From: Petroclostridium xylanilyticum
GTDB taxonomy: Bacteria; Bacillota; Clostridia; SK-Y3
Reading direction: 5' to 3'
Assembly (NCBI RefSeq): GCF_002252565.1
Contig: NZ_NPML01000019.1
Location: forward strand, 248,001 to 312,000
DNA: 64,000 nt
Part shown: piece by piece, positions 18,221 through 27,295 of the stretch
How the letters are laid out: each line of letters begins with the position of its first letter
How positions within the stretch are numbered: the first letter of the stretch is position 1
Notes under the pieces: model-generated
Databases searched by the model: none
What the model saw: only the letters and a program-made list of their open reading frames with translations
What the model was told of the DNA's origin: nothing
Made by a program: the position numbers and the translations under genes

Positions 18221-19243
18221 TCAGATGATTCCCAATTCCTGGTCCTCTCCTACCGTTTCATGATTGTCAATAATATAATTCACTATTTCATCTACTGTTG
18301 TATAAGCAACTCCTACATAGGTATCTGCTGCCCCATAATAAATTGCAATCCTTCCCGTATCAGCATCCTGCAGGGTAGCACACGGAAAGATTACATTGTC
18401 CACAAATCCTCTTTCCTCATACCATTCTTCAGGTGTCAGCACAAAGTTTTCACACCGGTATTTGACTTTTGAAGGCTGGACAATATCTAAAATGGCCGCT
18501 CCCATACTATATACATAACCATTGCACGTTTGAGTAACACCATGGTAAAACATCAACCATCCTTCCGTTGTTTCAATGGGTGCAGGTCCTCCACCTATCT
18601 TTAATGACTGCCACCAGCCTTTTCCACCTTTGCTCATCACGTGCCTGTGATTTCCCCAGTATTTCAAATCCGGACTGTCGCTAACGAAAATGTCGCCAAA
18701 AGGAGTATGCCCACTATCACTGGGACGGGACAACAGTACAAACTTATTGTCAATTTTTCTTGGAAACAATACACCATTCCTATTAAACGGTAAAAACGGA
18801 TTTGGAAGCCGGATGAATTTTTTGAAATCCTTTGTTTTGGCTAATCCTAATGCGGCACCATAAAAATCTGTACACCAGATAATATAATAAGTATCTTCTA
18901 CTTTTACCACACGAGGATCATAGGCATAACGCGGCTGATAAGGCCTTCCTTCCTCGTCCGTAAACACAATGCATTTTTCGTCAATAGACCAGTTTAGCCC
19001 GTCATCACTCCATCCTAAATGCAAATGCGGACGCCCATTGATTGTTTCTGCCCTGAAAACGCCTGCAAATTTCCCTTCATAAGGTACAACCGCACTATTA
19101 AAAATACGCGTAATTCCTTTTACTAAATTACGGTTTATAATAGGATTTTCTGTATGTCTCCATACGGGTCCATAATATCCTTCAGGTTTATCTTGCCACG
19201 GAATATTTGGCAAACTTTGCCCAATAATTTTGACTTTTATCAT
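18221..19243 (-). CDS. Beta-1,4-mannooligosaccharide phosphorylase (GH130 subfamily 2)
   Basis: A 340-residue GH130 protein. The general-acid aspartate is D109 in RYAYDPRVVK; NSAVVPYEGKFAGVFRAE and the phosphate-site segment GGGPAPIETTEGWL are present. Subfamily 2 members phosphorolyse mannooligosaccharides from the non-reducing end, releasing mannose-1-phosphate; subfamily 2 also includes enzymes acting on mannosyl-N-acetylglucosamine. The surrounding mannanase and epimerase favour mannooligosaccharides. Cytoplasmic. An ATG with a weak upstream GGAGTAA site starts the gene, about 100 bases after the permease gene. Confidence 0.85.
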   Translation of the reverse strand: MIKVKIIGQSLPNIPWQDKPEGYYGPVWRHTENPIINRNLVKGITRIFNSAVVPYEGKFAGVFRAETINGRPHLHLGWSDDGLNWSIDEKCIVFTDEEGRPYQPRYAYDPRVVKVEDTYYIIWCTDFYGAALGLAKTKDFKKFIRLPNPFLPFNRNGVLFPRKIDNKFVLLSRPSDSGHTPFGDIFVSDSPDLKYWGNHRHVMSKGGKGWWQSLKIGGGPAPIETTEGWLMFYHGVTQTCNGYVYSMGAAILDIVQPSKVKYRCENFVLTPEEWYEERGFVDNVIFPCATLQDADTGRIAIYYGAADTYVGVAYTTVDEIVNYIIDNHETVGEDQELGII

Positions 19244-19350
19244 TCCGGTTACTCCTTTACATCACAAATTTTTAATATTATGTCTTATATAAATTGTACT
19301 AAATGCTTTACACTAGCGTGAACAGAATCATTTGTTCCATATTTTTTCAC

Positions 19351-20184
19351 TTACTTGACAGAACCTTGCACAAATCCATTATAGAAATACTTTTGTAACG
19401 ATAAAAATGCAATTAAAGTAGGAAAAATTGCAAGAATAACACCGGCACAAATAACCTCCCATTGAGAACCATAAGGACCTTTAAACTTGAAAAGAGCCGT
19501 CGATATTACGTGCAACTCACTTTTAGGCATATATAGGAATGGGGTGTAAAAATCGTTATAGATCCCTATTCCCTTTATGATTAAAACAATAGCAATCGCC
19601 GGCTTCATCAATGGGAATATAATCCGGCTGAAGATTGTAAGATAAGAAGCCCCGTCCAACATGGCAGACTCATCCAGTGACACAGGAATTGCTGACAAAA
19701 ACTGTATAAAAATATATACGGCAATAATATCAGTACCCAAATAAAGTAGTATGGCTGCTGCCCTGGTATTAAACAATCCCAAGGTGTTAATAATTTTAAA
19801 GGTAGCTACCTGCGTTGTAACTCCTGGTATCAAAGTGGCAAATAAAAAACTTGTAAATATTAATTTTTTGCCCATAAATTCAAAGCGATTCAGGATATAC
19901 GCTACCATTGTTCCCAATAATATTGTCCCGGTAATGGATACAGCCAAGATAAATAAAGTATTTAAAAAACCACGCAGCATGTTTCCTTCAAGAAAAGCAC
20001 GTTGATAATTCACAAAATTCAACCAATTCTGAGGAGGCGTTAAAGGACTAGTAGAAGCATATTCTTCCGGTGTCTTAAACGAAGCAAATAATACCACTAC
20101 CAGCGGCAGCAGTGCGACAAAAGAACCTAAAACTAAGGATAAATACTTTATAATATCAAAAAAAGAATATTTCACTTTATGCAT
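19351..20184 (-). CDS. Carbohydrate ABC permease, MalG type
   Basis: A 277-residue inner-membrane permease with six predicted helices. The EAA-type cytoplasmic loop that contacts the ATPase reads SLDESAMLDGASYLTIFSRI, followed by the conserved FPLMKPA. It forms the transport channel with the preceding MalF-type protein. Five bases separate it from that gene. It belongs to the mannan-oligosaccharide operon; no ATPase gene is included in the operon. Confidence 0.92.
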   Translation of the reverse strand: MHKVKYSFFDIIKYLSLVLGSFVALLPLVVVLFASFKTPEEYASTSPLTPPQNWLNFVNYQRAFLEGNMLRGFLNTLFILAVSITGTILLGTMVAYILNRFEFMGKKLIFTSFLFATLIPGVTTQVATFKIINTLGLFNTRAAAILLYLGTDIIAVYIFIQFLSAIPVSLDESAMLDGASYLTIFSRIIFPLMKPAIAIVLIIKGIGIYNDFYTPFLYMPKSELHVISTALFKFKGPYGSQWEVICAGVILAIFPTLIAFLSLQKYFYNGFVQGSVK

Positions 20185-20189
20185 TCCTT

Positions 20190-21074
20190 TTACACCTCCT
20201 TCTCACTAAAAATTCGCCTTTGTATCAATGTTACCGCAATGACAATTGACAGTAATACGATACCCATGGCCGATGCCATCCCGAATTTCTGAAACTTAAA
20301 CGCAGTATCCACCGTTTGTATTACAAAAGTTTTGCTGCCATTGGACCCGCCGGTCATAATATAAGGTATTTCAAATGCACTAATAGAGCCGCTGATGGAT
20401 AAAATAAGGTTCAGTTCAATAATTCTCCTGATACTGGGAAATATAATATACCAGAATTGATGCCACCTGTTTGCACCGTCAAGCTCGGCAGCCTCATAAA
20501 GATCTCCCGAAACCGATTGAATAGAGCCTAAAAACAGGATAAAATTAAACCCCATATATCTCCATACAGATGTTCCTGCAAGAGAAAAATTGATTATTTG
20601 GGGATTCCCCAGCCAAAGTTGTATTCTGTCACCCAACCCCAATATTCTTAATAACGTATCTAATGTTCCGTCCGGTCTGAAAAAGTATAAAAATATAAAA
20701 GCAATCGCAACACCATTCAACAAATAGGGAAAAAACAGGACTCCTTTAAAAAATTCCTTCCCTTTTAATTTAAAGCTCAGGACAGAAGCAAAATACAACG
20801 CTAGTGCAATCTGAACCAATGAAGCACCAAAATAATACAAACTAACTTTAAAAACCGAAAAATACTCCGGCCTGGTAAATAAATCTATATAATTCTTCAG
20901 TCCTACATACGCCATATTTTTACTATAGCCGTTCCAGTCATGGAAACTATATATAAACATCCACACCAAAGGCAGGTAGGAAAATACCGCCAATAATAGC
21001 AATGGTACTGCCAGGAAGGCTGTAATGAGAATTTTCTTCTGCGTCTTATAATTTAACCGTGAAAACACGAACAT
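20190..21074 (-). CDS. Carbohydrate ABC permease, MalF/UgpA type
   Basis: A 294-residue permease with six predicted membrane helices. The EAA loop is YEAAELDGANRWHQFWYI with FPSIRR. It begins about 115 bases after the binding-protein gene; a hairpin in this gap probably lowers permease expression relative to the binding protein. It pairs with the MalG-type permease to import oligosaccharides, by context mannan-derived. Confidence 0.92.
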   Translation of the reverse strand: MFVFSRLNYKTQKKILITAFLAVPLLLLAVFSYLPLVWMFIYSFHDWNGYSKNMAYVGLKNYIDLFTRPEYFSVFKVSLYYFGASLVQIALALYFASVLSFKLKGKEFFKGVLFFPYLLNGVAIAFIFLYFFRPDGTLDTLLRILGLGDRIQLWLGNPQIINFSLAGTSVWRYMGFNFILFLGSIQSVSGDLYEAAELDGANRWHQFWYIIFPSIRRIIELNLILSISGSISAFEIPYIMTGGSNGSKTFVIQTVDTAFKFQKFGMASAMGIVLLSIVIAVTLIQRRIFSEKEV

Positions 21075-21119
21075 CCCCCCAATCTAGTAAAACAGCACGA
21101 CATACACAGCACTTCACAT

Positions 21120-21170
21120 TTAAAATAAGGGAAAGAAATTTGATACTTTCCCTTATTTTAAACTTTAAAA
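21120..21170 (-). terminator. Intra-operon hairpin between binding protein and permease
   Basis: TTTAAAATAAGGGAAAG pairs with CTTTCCCTTATTTTAAA. It is likely a partial terminator or 3'-end stabiliser that gives excess binding protein, a usual stoichiometry in ABC importer operons. Confidence 0.7.
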
Positions 21171-21190
21171 ATACTGTTGTTGATAGAAAT

Positions 21191-22525
21191 TTATTTCACA
21201 ACTTCTTTTCTGGCAGCTGCCCATCTCTTGTTTAAATCATTCATAATATCATCAAAAGATTCCTTTCTGTTCCCCAAAGCTGCTTCAACAATACGTTTTT
21301 TAAAATCCGGCTTCCATAGACCGACTTCTGCCTTGTTGTCGATTGCGTCAACCCAGCCTGCTTCTGCCAGCGGTGTAGGAGCGTCTTCCAGCAAGACAAC
21401 ACCCATATCGTGAAATGCTCTTAAAGATTCCGGGAATGGCTGGTCAACACCCGTAGGAATCATTCCCTGTGACTGCGCAAAGCCTGATTCATCGATAAAC
21501 CAGTACATCCATGCCTTTGCCGCCTCTATATTTTTACTGTTCTTATTGATACCAAAGCAGTAGTCAGCAGCTGCACCGGAATATATCTTCCCATCTTTTG
21601 CTGTATATGGGAATGGCATGTACCCAATATCATCAGGGTTTTGAGCAAACGCCTGCATTTGACCGATAGCCCATGAACCCAATACCATTGTAGCGATTTT
21701 GCCTTCTGCAATCATTGGTTTGGAAGCTTCCCAATCGGTGGTAAAAGGATCTTTTTCTACCAACCCTTCCTTAACAACATCATACATTAATTTATAAATT
21801 ATGTAATGCGGCGTACCCTGTGCAAATGGTGCATCTGTATGTGCCAAGCTGTTCACATAGTTTGGATCACCGGAAACTCCTGTCCTGTTTGCTTCCCATT
21901 GGTCCAGTGCCCACCCTGCCGCATAGTTTGTATATAACGGGATAGCATCTGTCTTTTGTTTAATTTGCTTGAGCGCAGCAATGAACTCATCGGGAGTTTT
22001 CGGCAGCTGGGTAATACCTGCTTTTTCAAACACTTTTTTGTTATATACAATACCTTGGGCAGTTCCTGCATGAGGTATGCCGTAAACTTTCTCTCCCAGG
22101 GCTTTTTTATCAATAAACCTGTATTTTTTCCCTAACTCCTGTACGGTTCCCAATTCTACAAAGAAGTTTGGCAGTTCATTTGCGTCAATATTTGGAATTC
22201 CCAGTACATCGCCATAATCTTTTGTATTTAGGCGGATTTTAACCTGACCTTCATAATCGGTGATTGCTTCAAATTTGACTTTTACATCCGGATATTTTTC
22301 GTTAAATTTCTTCAGGTAATCCTGAAACAGGGTATCAACTACATCAGTCCGATGTGTTAAAAACGTAATTTCACCTTTTACGGTTGCTTTTTGCTCTTCC
22401 TTATCGGAAGATTGTTGTTTTGGATCTGCAGGTGTACTCACCTCCGGCTTTTTAGCACACCCTGCAAAAACCGAGCCTATTAGCATGATGACTAATAATA
22501 GTGTTAAAACTTTTTTACCCCTCAT
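21191..22525 (-). CDS. Mannan-oligosaccharide ABC substrate-binding lipoprotein (family 1)
   Basis: A 444-residue binding protein. The lipoprotein signal ends at VFAGC22. The mature domain begins GEITFLTHRTDVVDTLFQDYLKKF, followed by NEKYPDVKVKFE, the standard pattern of cluster D sugar-binding proteins. It should sit on the outer face of the membrane and hand oligosaccharides to the permease pair. It is the first gene of the mannan operon, with GGAGG before its ATG, a consensus promoter and a LacI-type operator. Substrate is inferred from the mannan enzymes that follow. Confidence 0.9.
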   Translation of the reverse strand: MRGKKVLTLLLVIMLIGSVFAGCAKKPEVSTPADPKQQSSDKEEQKATVKGEITFLTHRTDVVDTLFQDYLKKFNEKYPDVKVKFEAITDYEGQVKIRLNTKDYGDVLGIPNIDANELPNFFVELGTVQELGKKYRFIDKKALGEKVYGIPHAGTAQGIVYNKKVFEKAGITQLPKTPDEFIAALKQIKQKTDAIPLYTNYAAGWALDQWEANRTGVSGDPNYVNSLAHTDAPFAQGTPHYIIYKLMYDVVKEGLVEKDPFTTDWEASKPMIAEGKIATMVLGSWAIGQMQAFAQNPDDIGYMPFPYTAKDGKIYSGAAADYCFGINKNSKNIEAAKAWMYWFIDESGFAQSQGMIPTGVDQPFPESLRAFHDMGVVLLEDAPTPLAEAGWVDAIDNKAEVGLWKPDFKKRIVEAALGNRKESFDDIMNDLNKRWAAARKEVVK

Positions 22526-22550
22526 TTGAGATCCTCCTTTAGTTTAATTT

Positions 22551-22566
22551 ACCTAATCGTTTAGGT
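22551..22566 (-). promoter_or_regulatory. LacI-family operator of the mannan operon
   Basis: On the coding strand it reads ACCTAAACGATTAGGT, a 16-base near-perfect palindrome with the central CG typical of LacI-family sites. It lies just downstream of the -10 box, where bound repressor would block initiation. The neighbouring LacI protein is the obvious candidate. Confidence 0.75.
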
Positions 22567-22646
22567 TATGATTTAATTATAGATTGTTTCCAAGATTCTG
22601 TCAATATATTAAAAAAAATTATTTAAAAATACTAAAAATACTACTC
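22564..22646. repeat. 83-bp direct repeat, left copy (target duplication of the IS)
   Basis: Identical to 24621-24703 by eye, and directly flanking the IS1634-family element. It contains the mannan operon promoter. IS1634 and IS1549 are known for unusually long target duplications. Confidence 0.9.
22576..22604 (-). promoter_or_regulatory. Consensus sigma-A promoter of the mannan operon
   Basis: TTGACA at 22604-22599 and TATAAT at 22581-22576 are separated by exactly 17 bases, a perfect housekeeping promoter. The operator follows immediately, so repression rather than weak promoter strength must set expression. Confidence 0.88.
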
Positions 22647-24620
22647 GGGTCTTTGACAGTTGAATAAAGAAAAAATTCCTGAAAGCCTTGAAACAGGCTT
22701 ATTTTTTTGTCAAATTTTTTACTTTTCTATTGCGTGATATTACGTGATATGATATAATATAAGCAGTTTGGAGGGTTGCTTATGAGATTAAAGGTATCAC
22801 GTTCGAAAAATTCAGCTTCACTGTATGTAACAAAAACTGTGTATATAGATAAAAAAGAACGAACCATTACTGTCGAAAAACTTGGAACCGAAACTGAACT
22901 CAGAGAAAAACTTAATGGTGCAGATCCATATGAATGGGCTAAAGAATATATTAGAAAATTAAATGAAAAAGAAAAGGAACAAACACGAAAAATACTTGTT
23001 CCTTTCGAGCAGTCTAAAATTATTCCAAAAGATGAGCAGCGCTCCTTTAACGGTGGTTATCTATTTCTCCAAAAAATATACCATGAACTCGGACTTCATA
23101 AGATTTGCAAGGAAATATCACAAAAATATAAATTTGATTTTGACATGAATTCTATTCTTTCAAGATTGATTTATAGTAGAGTGATCTTCCCATCCTCTAA
23201 ACTTGCTACATATGAGCTTTCTAAAAAATTTATCGAGCAGCCGAATTTTGATTTGCATCAAATATACAGAGCTCTTGAATTCCTTGCTAAGGAGACAGAT
23301 TTTATCCAGTCCTCCTTGTATGAAAACAGCCTGAAGGTTTCCAAAAGAAATACAGGTATTCTTTACTATGATTGCACCAATTACTTTTTTGAAATTGAAC
23401 AGGAGGATGGCAACAAGCAATATGGTCCTTCTAAAGATCACAAACCCAATCCGATCATTCAAATGGGACTGTTTATGGACGGAGATGGAATCCCTCTGGC
23501 TTTCAGCATTAACAAAGGGAATATGAATGAACAACTGACTTTAAAGCCATTAGAAAAGAAAATTATTTCTGACTTTGAACTTTCTAAGTTTATTGTTTGC
23601 ACAGATGCAGGCCTTGCTTCTGAAGATAATCGAAAGTTTAACGACAAGGATGGCCGGGCATTTATTACAACACAGTCTATCAAAAAATTAAAGGAACATA
23701 TAAAAAAATGGACTCTTGCTCCAAATGGCTGGAAACTCCCGGGCAGCGATAAAACCTATGACATTTCCAAACTTGATGAAATGATAGATAAAGCTTCTCC
23801 TGAAGATAAAACGAAAATAAGGGCAAAAGTATTTTATAAGGAGCGCTGGATTAAAGAAAAAGATTTTGAACAAAGGCTGATTATAACGTATTCTATCAAA
23901 TACAGGGACTATCAGCGTAAAATCCGCAACTCTCAAAGAGAAAGAGCTCAAAAGACAATAGAAAACAACCCGACAAAAATCAAGAAATGCAATGCTAACG
24001 ATTACAAAAGGTTTATTACCAAAACAAGCTGTACTGCTGATGGAGAAGTTGCAGAAAACGAGATATACAGCATTGATTCTGCTCTAATCCAGAAGGAAGA
24101 AGCCTTTGATGGTTTTTATGGGGTTTGCACAAACCTTGAGGATGATGTATCTAAAATAATCAAGGTTAATCACAGAAGATGGGAGATTGAAGAATGCTTT
24201 AGAATTATGAAAAGCGAATTCAAAGCAAGACCTGTGTATTTAAGCAATGATGACAGGATTAAAGCACATTTCATTACTTGCTTTATATCTCTGATTATTT
24301 ATAGGCTGCTTGAAAAGCGACTTAATGAGGAGTTCACTTGTCATGAAATTATATCCGGGCTTCGAAATATGGAATTCTATGATACTCAATGTGAAGGCTA
24401 TGTTCCAACCTACACAAGAACTGATTTTACTGATGCTTTACATGATGCTTTTGGTTTTCGTACGGATTACCAGATTGTTAGCACAAATATGATGAAAAAA
24501 ATTTTCAAAGAAACGAAAAAATAAAAAAAGTACGCACTTTTTACATCAACACGAAATCCTGCAAAACCTCTTAAATCAAGGCTTTACAGGATTTTTATTT
24601 TGTGTAAGTGTCAAATATGG
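22647..24620 (+). mobile_element. IS1634-family insertion sequence, intact
   Basis: About 1.97 kb. The ends show imperfect inverted repeats (TTTGACAGTTGA on the left, TTTGACACTTAC on the right read inward) with further similarity inside (TCCTGAAAGCCTTGA and TCCTGTAAAGCCTTGA). One transposase gene fills it. A hairpin followed by ATTTTTTT (22687-22709) precedes the transposase and may block read-through from outside. It is flanked by an 83-bp direct duplication. Confidence 0.9.
22782..24524 (+). CDS. IS1634-family DDE transposase
   Basis: A full-length transposase of about 580 residues. The probable DDE residues lie in YYDCTNYFFE, FIVCTDAGLASEDNR and RRWEIEECFRIMKSEFKARP, in the IS4-superfamily order with a long insertion before the last motif. 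An earlier TTG at 22776 is in frame, but ATG at 22782 is better spaced from GGAGGG. Nothing suggests inactivation, so the element may be mobile. A hairpin and T-run at about 24559-24602 terminate it. Confidence 0.92.
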   Translation: MRLKVSRSKNSASLYVTKTVYIDKKERTITVEKLGTETELREKLNGADPYEWAKEYIRKLNEKEKEQTRKILVPFEQSKIIPKDEQRSFNGGYLFLQKIYHELGLHKICKEISQKYKFDFDMNSILSRLIYSRVIFPSSKLATYELSKKFIEQPNFDLHQIYRALEFLAKETDFIQSSLYENSLKVSKRNTGILYYDCTNYFFEIEQEDGNKQYGPSKDHKPNPIIQMGLFMDGDGIPLAFSINKGNMNEQLTLKPLEKKIISDFELSKFIVCTDAGLASEDNRKFNDKDGRAFITTQSIKKLKEHIKKWTLAPNGWKLPGSDKTYDISKLDEMIDKASPEDKTKIRAKVFYKERWIKEKDFEQRLIITYSIKYRDYQRKIRNSQRERAQKTIENNPTKIKKCNANDYKRFITKTSCTADGEVAENEIYSIDSALIQKEEAFDGFYGVCTNLEDDVSKIIKVNHRRWEIEECFRIMKSEFKARPVYLSNDDRIKAHFITCFISLIIYRLLEKRLNEEFTCHEIISGLRNMEFYDTQCEGYVPTYTRTDFTDALHDAFGFRTDYQIVSTNMMKKIFKETKK

Positions 24621-24703
24621 GGTTATGATTTAATTATAGATTGTTTCCAAGATTCTGTCAATATATTAAAAAAAATTATTTAAAAATACTAAAAATACTA
24701 CTC
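24621..24703. repeat. 83-bp direct repeat, right copy
   Basis: Second copy of the target duplication. Upstream-adjacent to the lacI terminator. It carries TTGACA and TATAAT but not the operator, which lies mostly outside the duplicated segment. Confidence 0.9.
24633..24661 (-). promoter_or_regulatory. Duplicated, operator-less copy of the mannan promoter
   Basis: The same TTGACA-17-TATAAT pair as at 22576-22604. It points into the right end of the IS, antisense to the transposase gene. Function is inferred. Confidence 0.7.
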
Positions 24704-24710
24704 TAGGCAA

Positions 24711-24752
24711 AAATAAAACAAGGCAGCTTTTAACTGCCTTGTTTTATTTTTT
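24711..24752 (-). terminator. Terminator overlapping the 3' end of lacI
   Basis: AAACAAGGCAGTT pairs with AGCTGCCTTGTTT around the stop codon, followed by a T-rich tract. The last three codons lie inside the stem. Confidence 0.8.
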
Positions 24753-25758
24753 TTACAGAATCCCGGTATATAATTTTTCCTTTTATCAATATTCTTCCGT
24801 ATTTTAGAGCATCATTCCTCACTTTTTTCACAATACATTCAACCGCCAGCCTTGCCATTTCCTGCATGTCAATCTCCACCGTTGTCAACCTGGGCCTCGA
24901 AATGGATGCAAAAATATCATTATCAAACCCAACAACCGAAATATCATCGGGGACATCATAATCCAGTTCATTTAGCTTATGAATCAGGTTGTAAGCAACC
25001 TGGTCACAATTACAGACAAAAGCTGTCGGCATATCGTCCTCCGGAAGTGCAAACGGAATATATTTCCCACGTTCGTCGCGGTCATTAATAAGATAGTTAT
25101 TGTTCAATTCCATCCTATGTTCCAGCAATGCTTTATAATATCCCAAAAACCTGTCCTGTATGCTGCTTGTGGCATAAATGTTGCCTACATAAGCTATTTT
25201 TTTATGCCCGTTATGAATTAAATAGTTTGTAATCTGGTAAGCTCCATAAAAGTTATCGGTAACTATCGAATCAATATCCATATGCTCATCATAAAAGTCA
25301 AGAAAAATTATAGGAATTTCAATGTTTTGCAGTAATTCAATGTATTTTTTGCTTACCTGTCCAAGAATAATAAATCCATCTACTTTTCGTTCATGATATA
25401 TCCTCGGCAAGTTAAGCTGTTCTTCATCTTCCTGCATTAAAATATGCAGAATGCCGGCATATTGGTGTTCTTCCAGCATTTTTGAAATATGCTGATAGAA
25501 TTTCATATAAAATGACTGACTTATTTCTTTCATATCGGTAAAACGTTCGGCCACTATGATGCCAATATTATATGAATAACCTTCTTTTATTGATTTTGCA
25601 AGCGTATTATAACGATATCCCATTTCCTCAGCAAGCTTTTTTATTTTTTTTTTCAGTTCTTCACTCACTCCCTCTTTGTCATTAAGGGCTTTTGATACTG
25701 TTACACAGCTCACATTAAGTTTATCCGCTATATCTTGCATTGTAACACCATTTTTCAC
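24730..25758 (-). CDS. LacI-family transcriptional regulator
   Basis: A 342-residue LacI/GalR protein. The N-terminal helix-turn-helix reads VTMQDIADKLNVSCVTVSKALND, with the hinge region near residues 45-60, then a periplasmic-binding-like sugar domain (about 62-335). It begins at GTG after GAGGTGATT. It was originally directly upstream of the mannan importer; the IS now separates them. The 16-base operator before the importer gene is its likely target, with a mannan-derived sugar as inducer. Confidence 0.92.
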   Translation of the reverse strand: MKNGVTMQDIADKLNVSCVTVSKALNDKEGVSEELKKKIKKLAEEMGYRYNTLAKSIKEGYSYNIGIIVAERFTDMKEISQSFYMKFYQHISKMLEEHQYAGILHILMQEDEEQLNLPRIYHERKVDGFIILGQVSKKYIELLQNIEIPIIFLDFYDEHMDIDSIVTDNFYGAYQITNYLIHNGHKKIAYVGNIYATSSIQDRFLGYYKALLEHRMELNNNYLINDRDERGKYIPFALPEDDMPTAFVCNCDQVAYNLIHKLNELDYDVPDDISVVGFDNDIFASISRPRLTTVEIDMQEMARLAVECIVKKVRNDALKYGRILIKGKIIYRDSVKKIKQGS

Positions 25759-26097
25759 ATAATCACCTCAATTATTCTGTTGAAACACCTAATTTCAAAA
25801 TCTCATCCACCTGCACCCTGTCTAATTAACATGAAATTTAAGAAAATTTTGTCATATATTATTAATATTGACAACACCCAGTAATAAGAATTTTTATATG
25901 TTTATCGTTAACCTTACAGGATATATGATACTTTATATGTTTATTGTTTGTCAACAATATATTTTAAAATGCAAATTCTTTAATGTAAAACATATATAAA
26001 AAATATTTTAAAATATTTTTAAACTTGGAAGCAGGAAAAAAAGAATAGCCGGAGAATATATAGTATGAATAAATTACAATCAAAGGAGATGTTGGCA
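25759..26097. other. Intergenic region between divergent units
   Basis: AT-rich. TTGACAACACCC at about 25869 could be a -35 for the esterase gene but no convincing partner was found. No operator matching the one at 22551 was seen. Confidence 0.4.
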
Positions 26098-27066
26098 ATG
26101 CCACCGGCAGTAGATCTGAGCCTTGAACAACTGCGGGTATACAAGCCCGAACTGACAAAACAAGATGATTTTGATGATTTTTGGGAAGAAAGCATAAAAG
26201 AAAGTAAAAAATATCCCATTAATGGAGAACTCATTCCTTATGATTATCCTGTTAAAGAGGTAAAAGTATATAACGCTTATTATAATGGATTTAAAGGTGC
26301 ACGTATCAATGGCTGGTACATTCTTCCCCTAGAAGCCGACAAAAATAATAAAGTCCCAGTCCTCATCCACTATCATGGTTACACCGGGGATAAAGGTTAT
26401 ATCCAGGAATACTTAAAATGGGTTATCCAGGGTTATGCCGTTTTTGCTGTGAATGTCAGGGGACAGGGCGGACAAACACCGGACCCGGCCATATACTCAC
26501 AGGGAGGTATCACCGGCTGGATGACGCTTGGGATATTGGATAAATATGAATATTATTACCGCAACGTATATATGGACTGCGTAAGAGCTGTTGATTTTGT
26601 ATGTGAGAAAGAAGAAATAGATACTGAAAAAATAGGTATCTTGGGAGCTAGCCAGGGTGGAGGCTTAACAATTGCTGTTGCGGCGCTGGACAAAAGACCC
26701 AAATTTGCCATGCCCGTATTTCCATATCTTTGCCACTTCAAGCGGGCAATGGAAATGTACCAGGAAGGGCCTTACCGGGAATTTTTTGAATATTTCAGAC
26801 GGTTTGATCCGGAAATGAAGACAGAAGACAAGGTTTTCCAGACACTCAGCTATTTTGACGGCATGAATCTGGCGACAAAAATTACTTGTCCCGTTTTGAT
26901 GGCGATCACGTTAAGGGATGTAATATGTCCGCCTTCCACAATGTTTGCAGCCTATAACCATATGACCTGCGCAAAAGAATTAAAAATCTATCCTCATCAT
27001 GGACATGAAGCTTTGCCTTTTCATGACGAAGCAATGATAGAATTCGCCAGAAGGTTTATGAAATAA
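26098..27066 (+). CDS. Acetyl esterase, CE7 family
   Basis: An alpha/beta hydrolase of the acetyl-xylan-esterase/cephalosporin-C-deacetylase family. ATG at 26065 is in frame, but AAGGAG at about 26085 favours the ATG at 26098, giving 322 residues, the usual CE7 length, beginning MPPAVDLSLEQLRVYKP. The oxyanion motif RGQGGQ, nucleophile GASQGG, the aspartate in TLRDVICPP and the histidine in HHGHEAL form the expected triad. It is cytoplasmic (no signal) and removes acetyl groups from imported oligosaccharides, fitting acetylated mannans. It stands alone, followed by a hairpin terminator. Confidence 0.9.
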   Translation: MPPAVDLSLEQLRVYKPELTKQDDFDDFWEESIKESKKYPINGELIPYDYPVKEVKVYNAYYNGFKGARINGWYILPLEADKNNKVPVLIHYHGYTGDKGYIQEYLKWVIQGYAVFAVNVRGQGGQTPDPAIYSQGGITGWMTLGILDKYEYYYRNVYMDCVRAVDFVCEKEEIDTEKIGILGASQGGGLTIAVAALDKRPKFAMPVFPYLCHFKRAMEMYQEGPYREFFEYFRRFDPEMKTEDKVFQTLSYFDGMNLATKITCPVLMAITLRDVICPPSTMFAAYNHMTCAKELKIYPHHGHEALPFHDEAMIEFARRFMK

Positions 27067-27125
27067 GAAGCAAAACGATAAAAATATTAGATTATGTATT
27101 TGCCGTAATGCCTATGTTATATTAG

Positions 27126-27170
27126 CAAAACAAGATGATACCCGGAAGTATTATCTTGTTTTGTTTTTTG
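27126..27170 (+). terminator. Terminator after the CE7 gene
   Basis: AAACAAGATGATACCCGG with GAAGTATTATCTTGTTTT and a T-run. The hairpin core is almost the same as the one after the beta-mannosidase gene. Confidence 0.85.
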
Positions 27171-27295
27171 CGATTTAAAAATCACCCTATATCCTATATG
27201 AAATCAGGGCAATGTTTCTGGATAAGCTATCCTTATTACGGATAGAAAGATTATATATAAATGTGCTATCATAGTAGATAAGAGGTGAGAACGAT

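Noticed and set aside
22782-24524. Transposase as a pseudogene
   Set aside because: The frame is intact, full length and retains probable DDE residues, ribosome site and both ends of the element.
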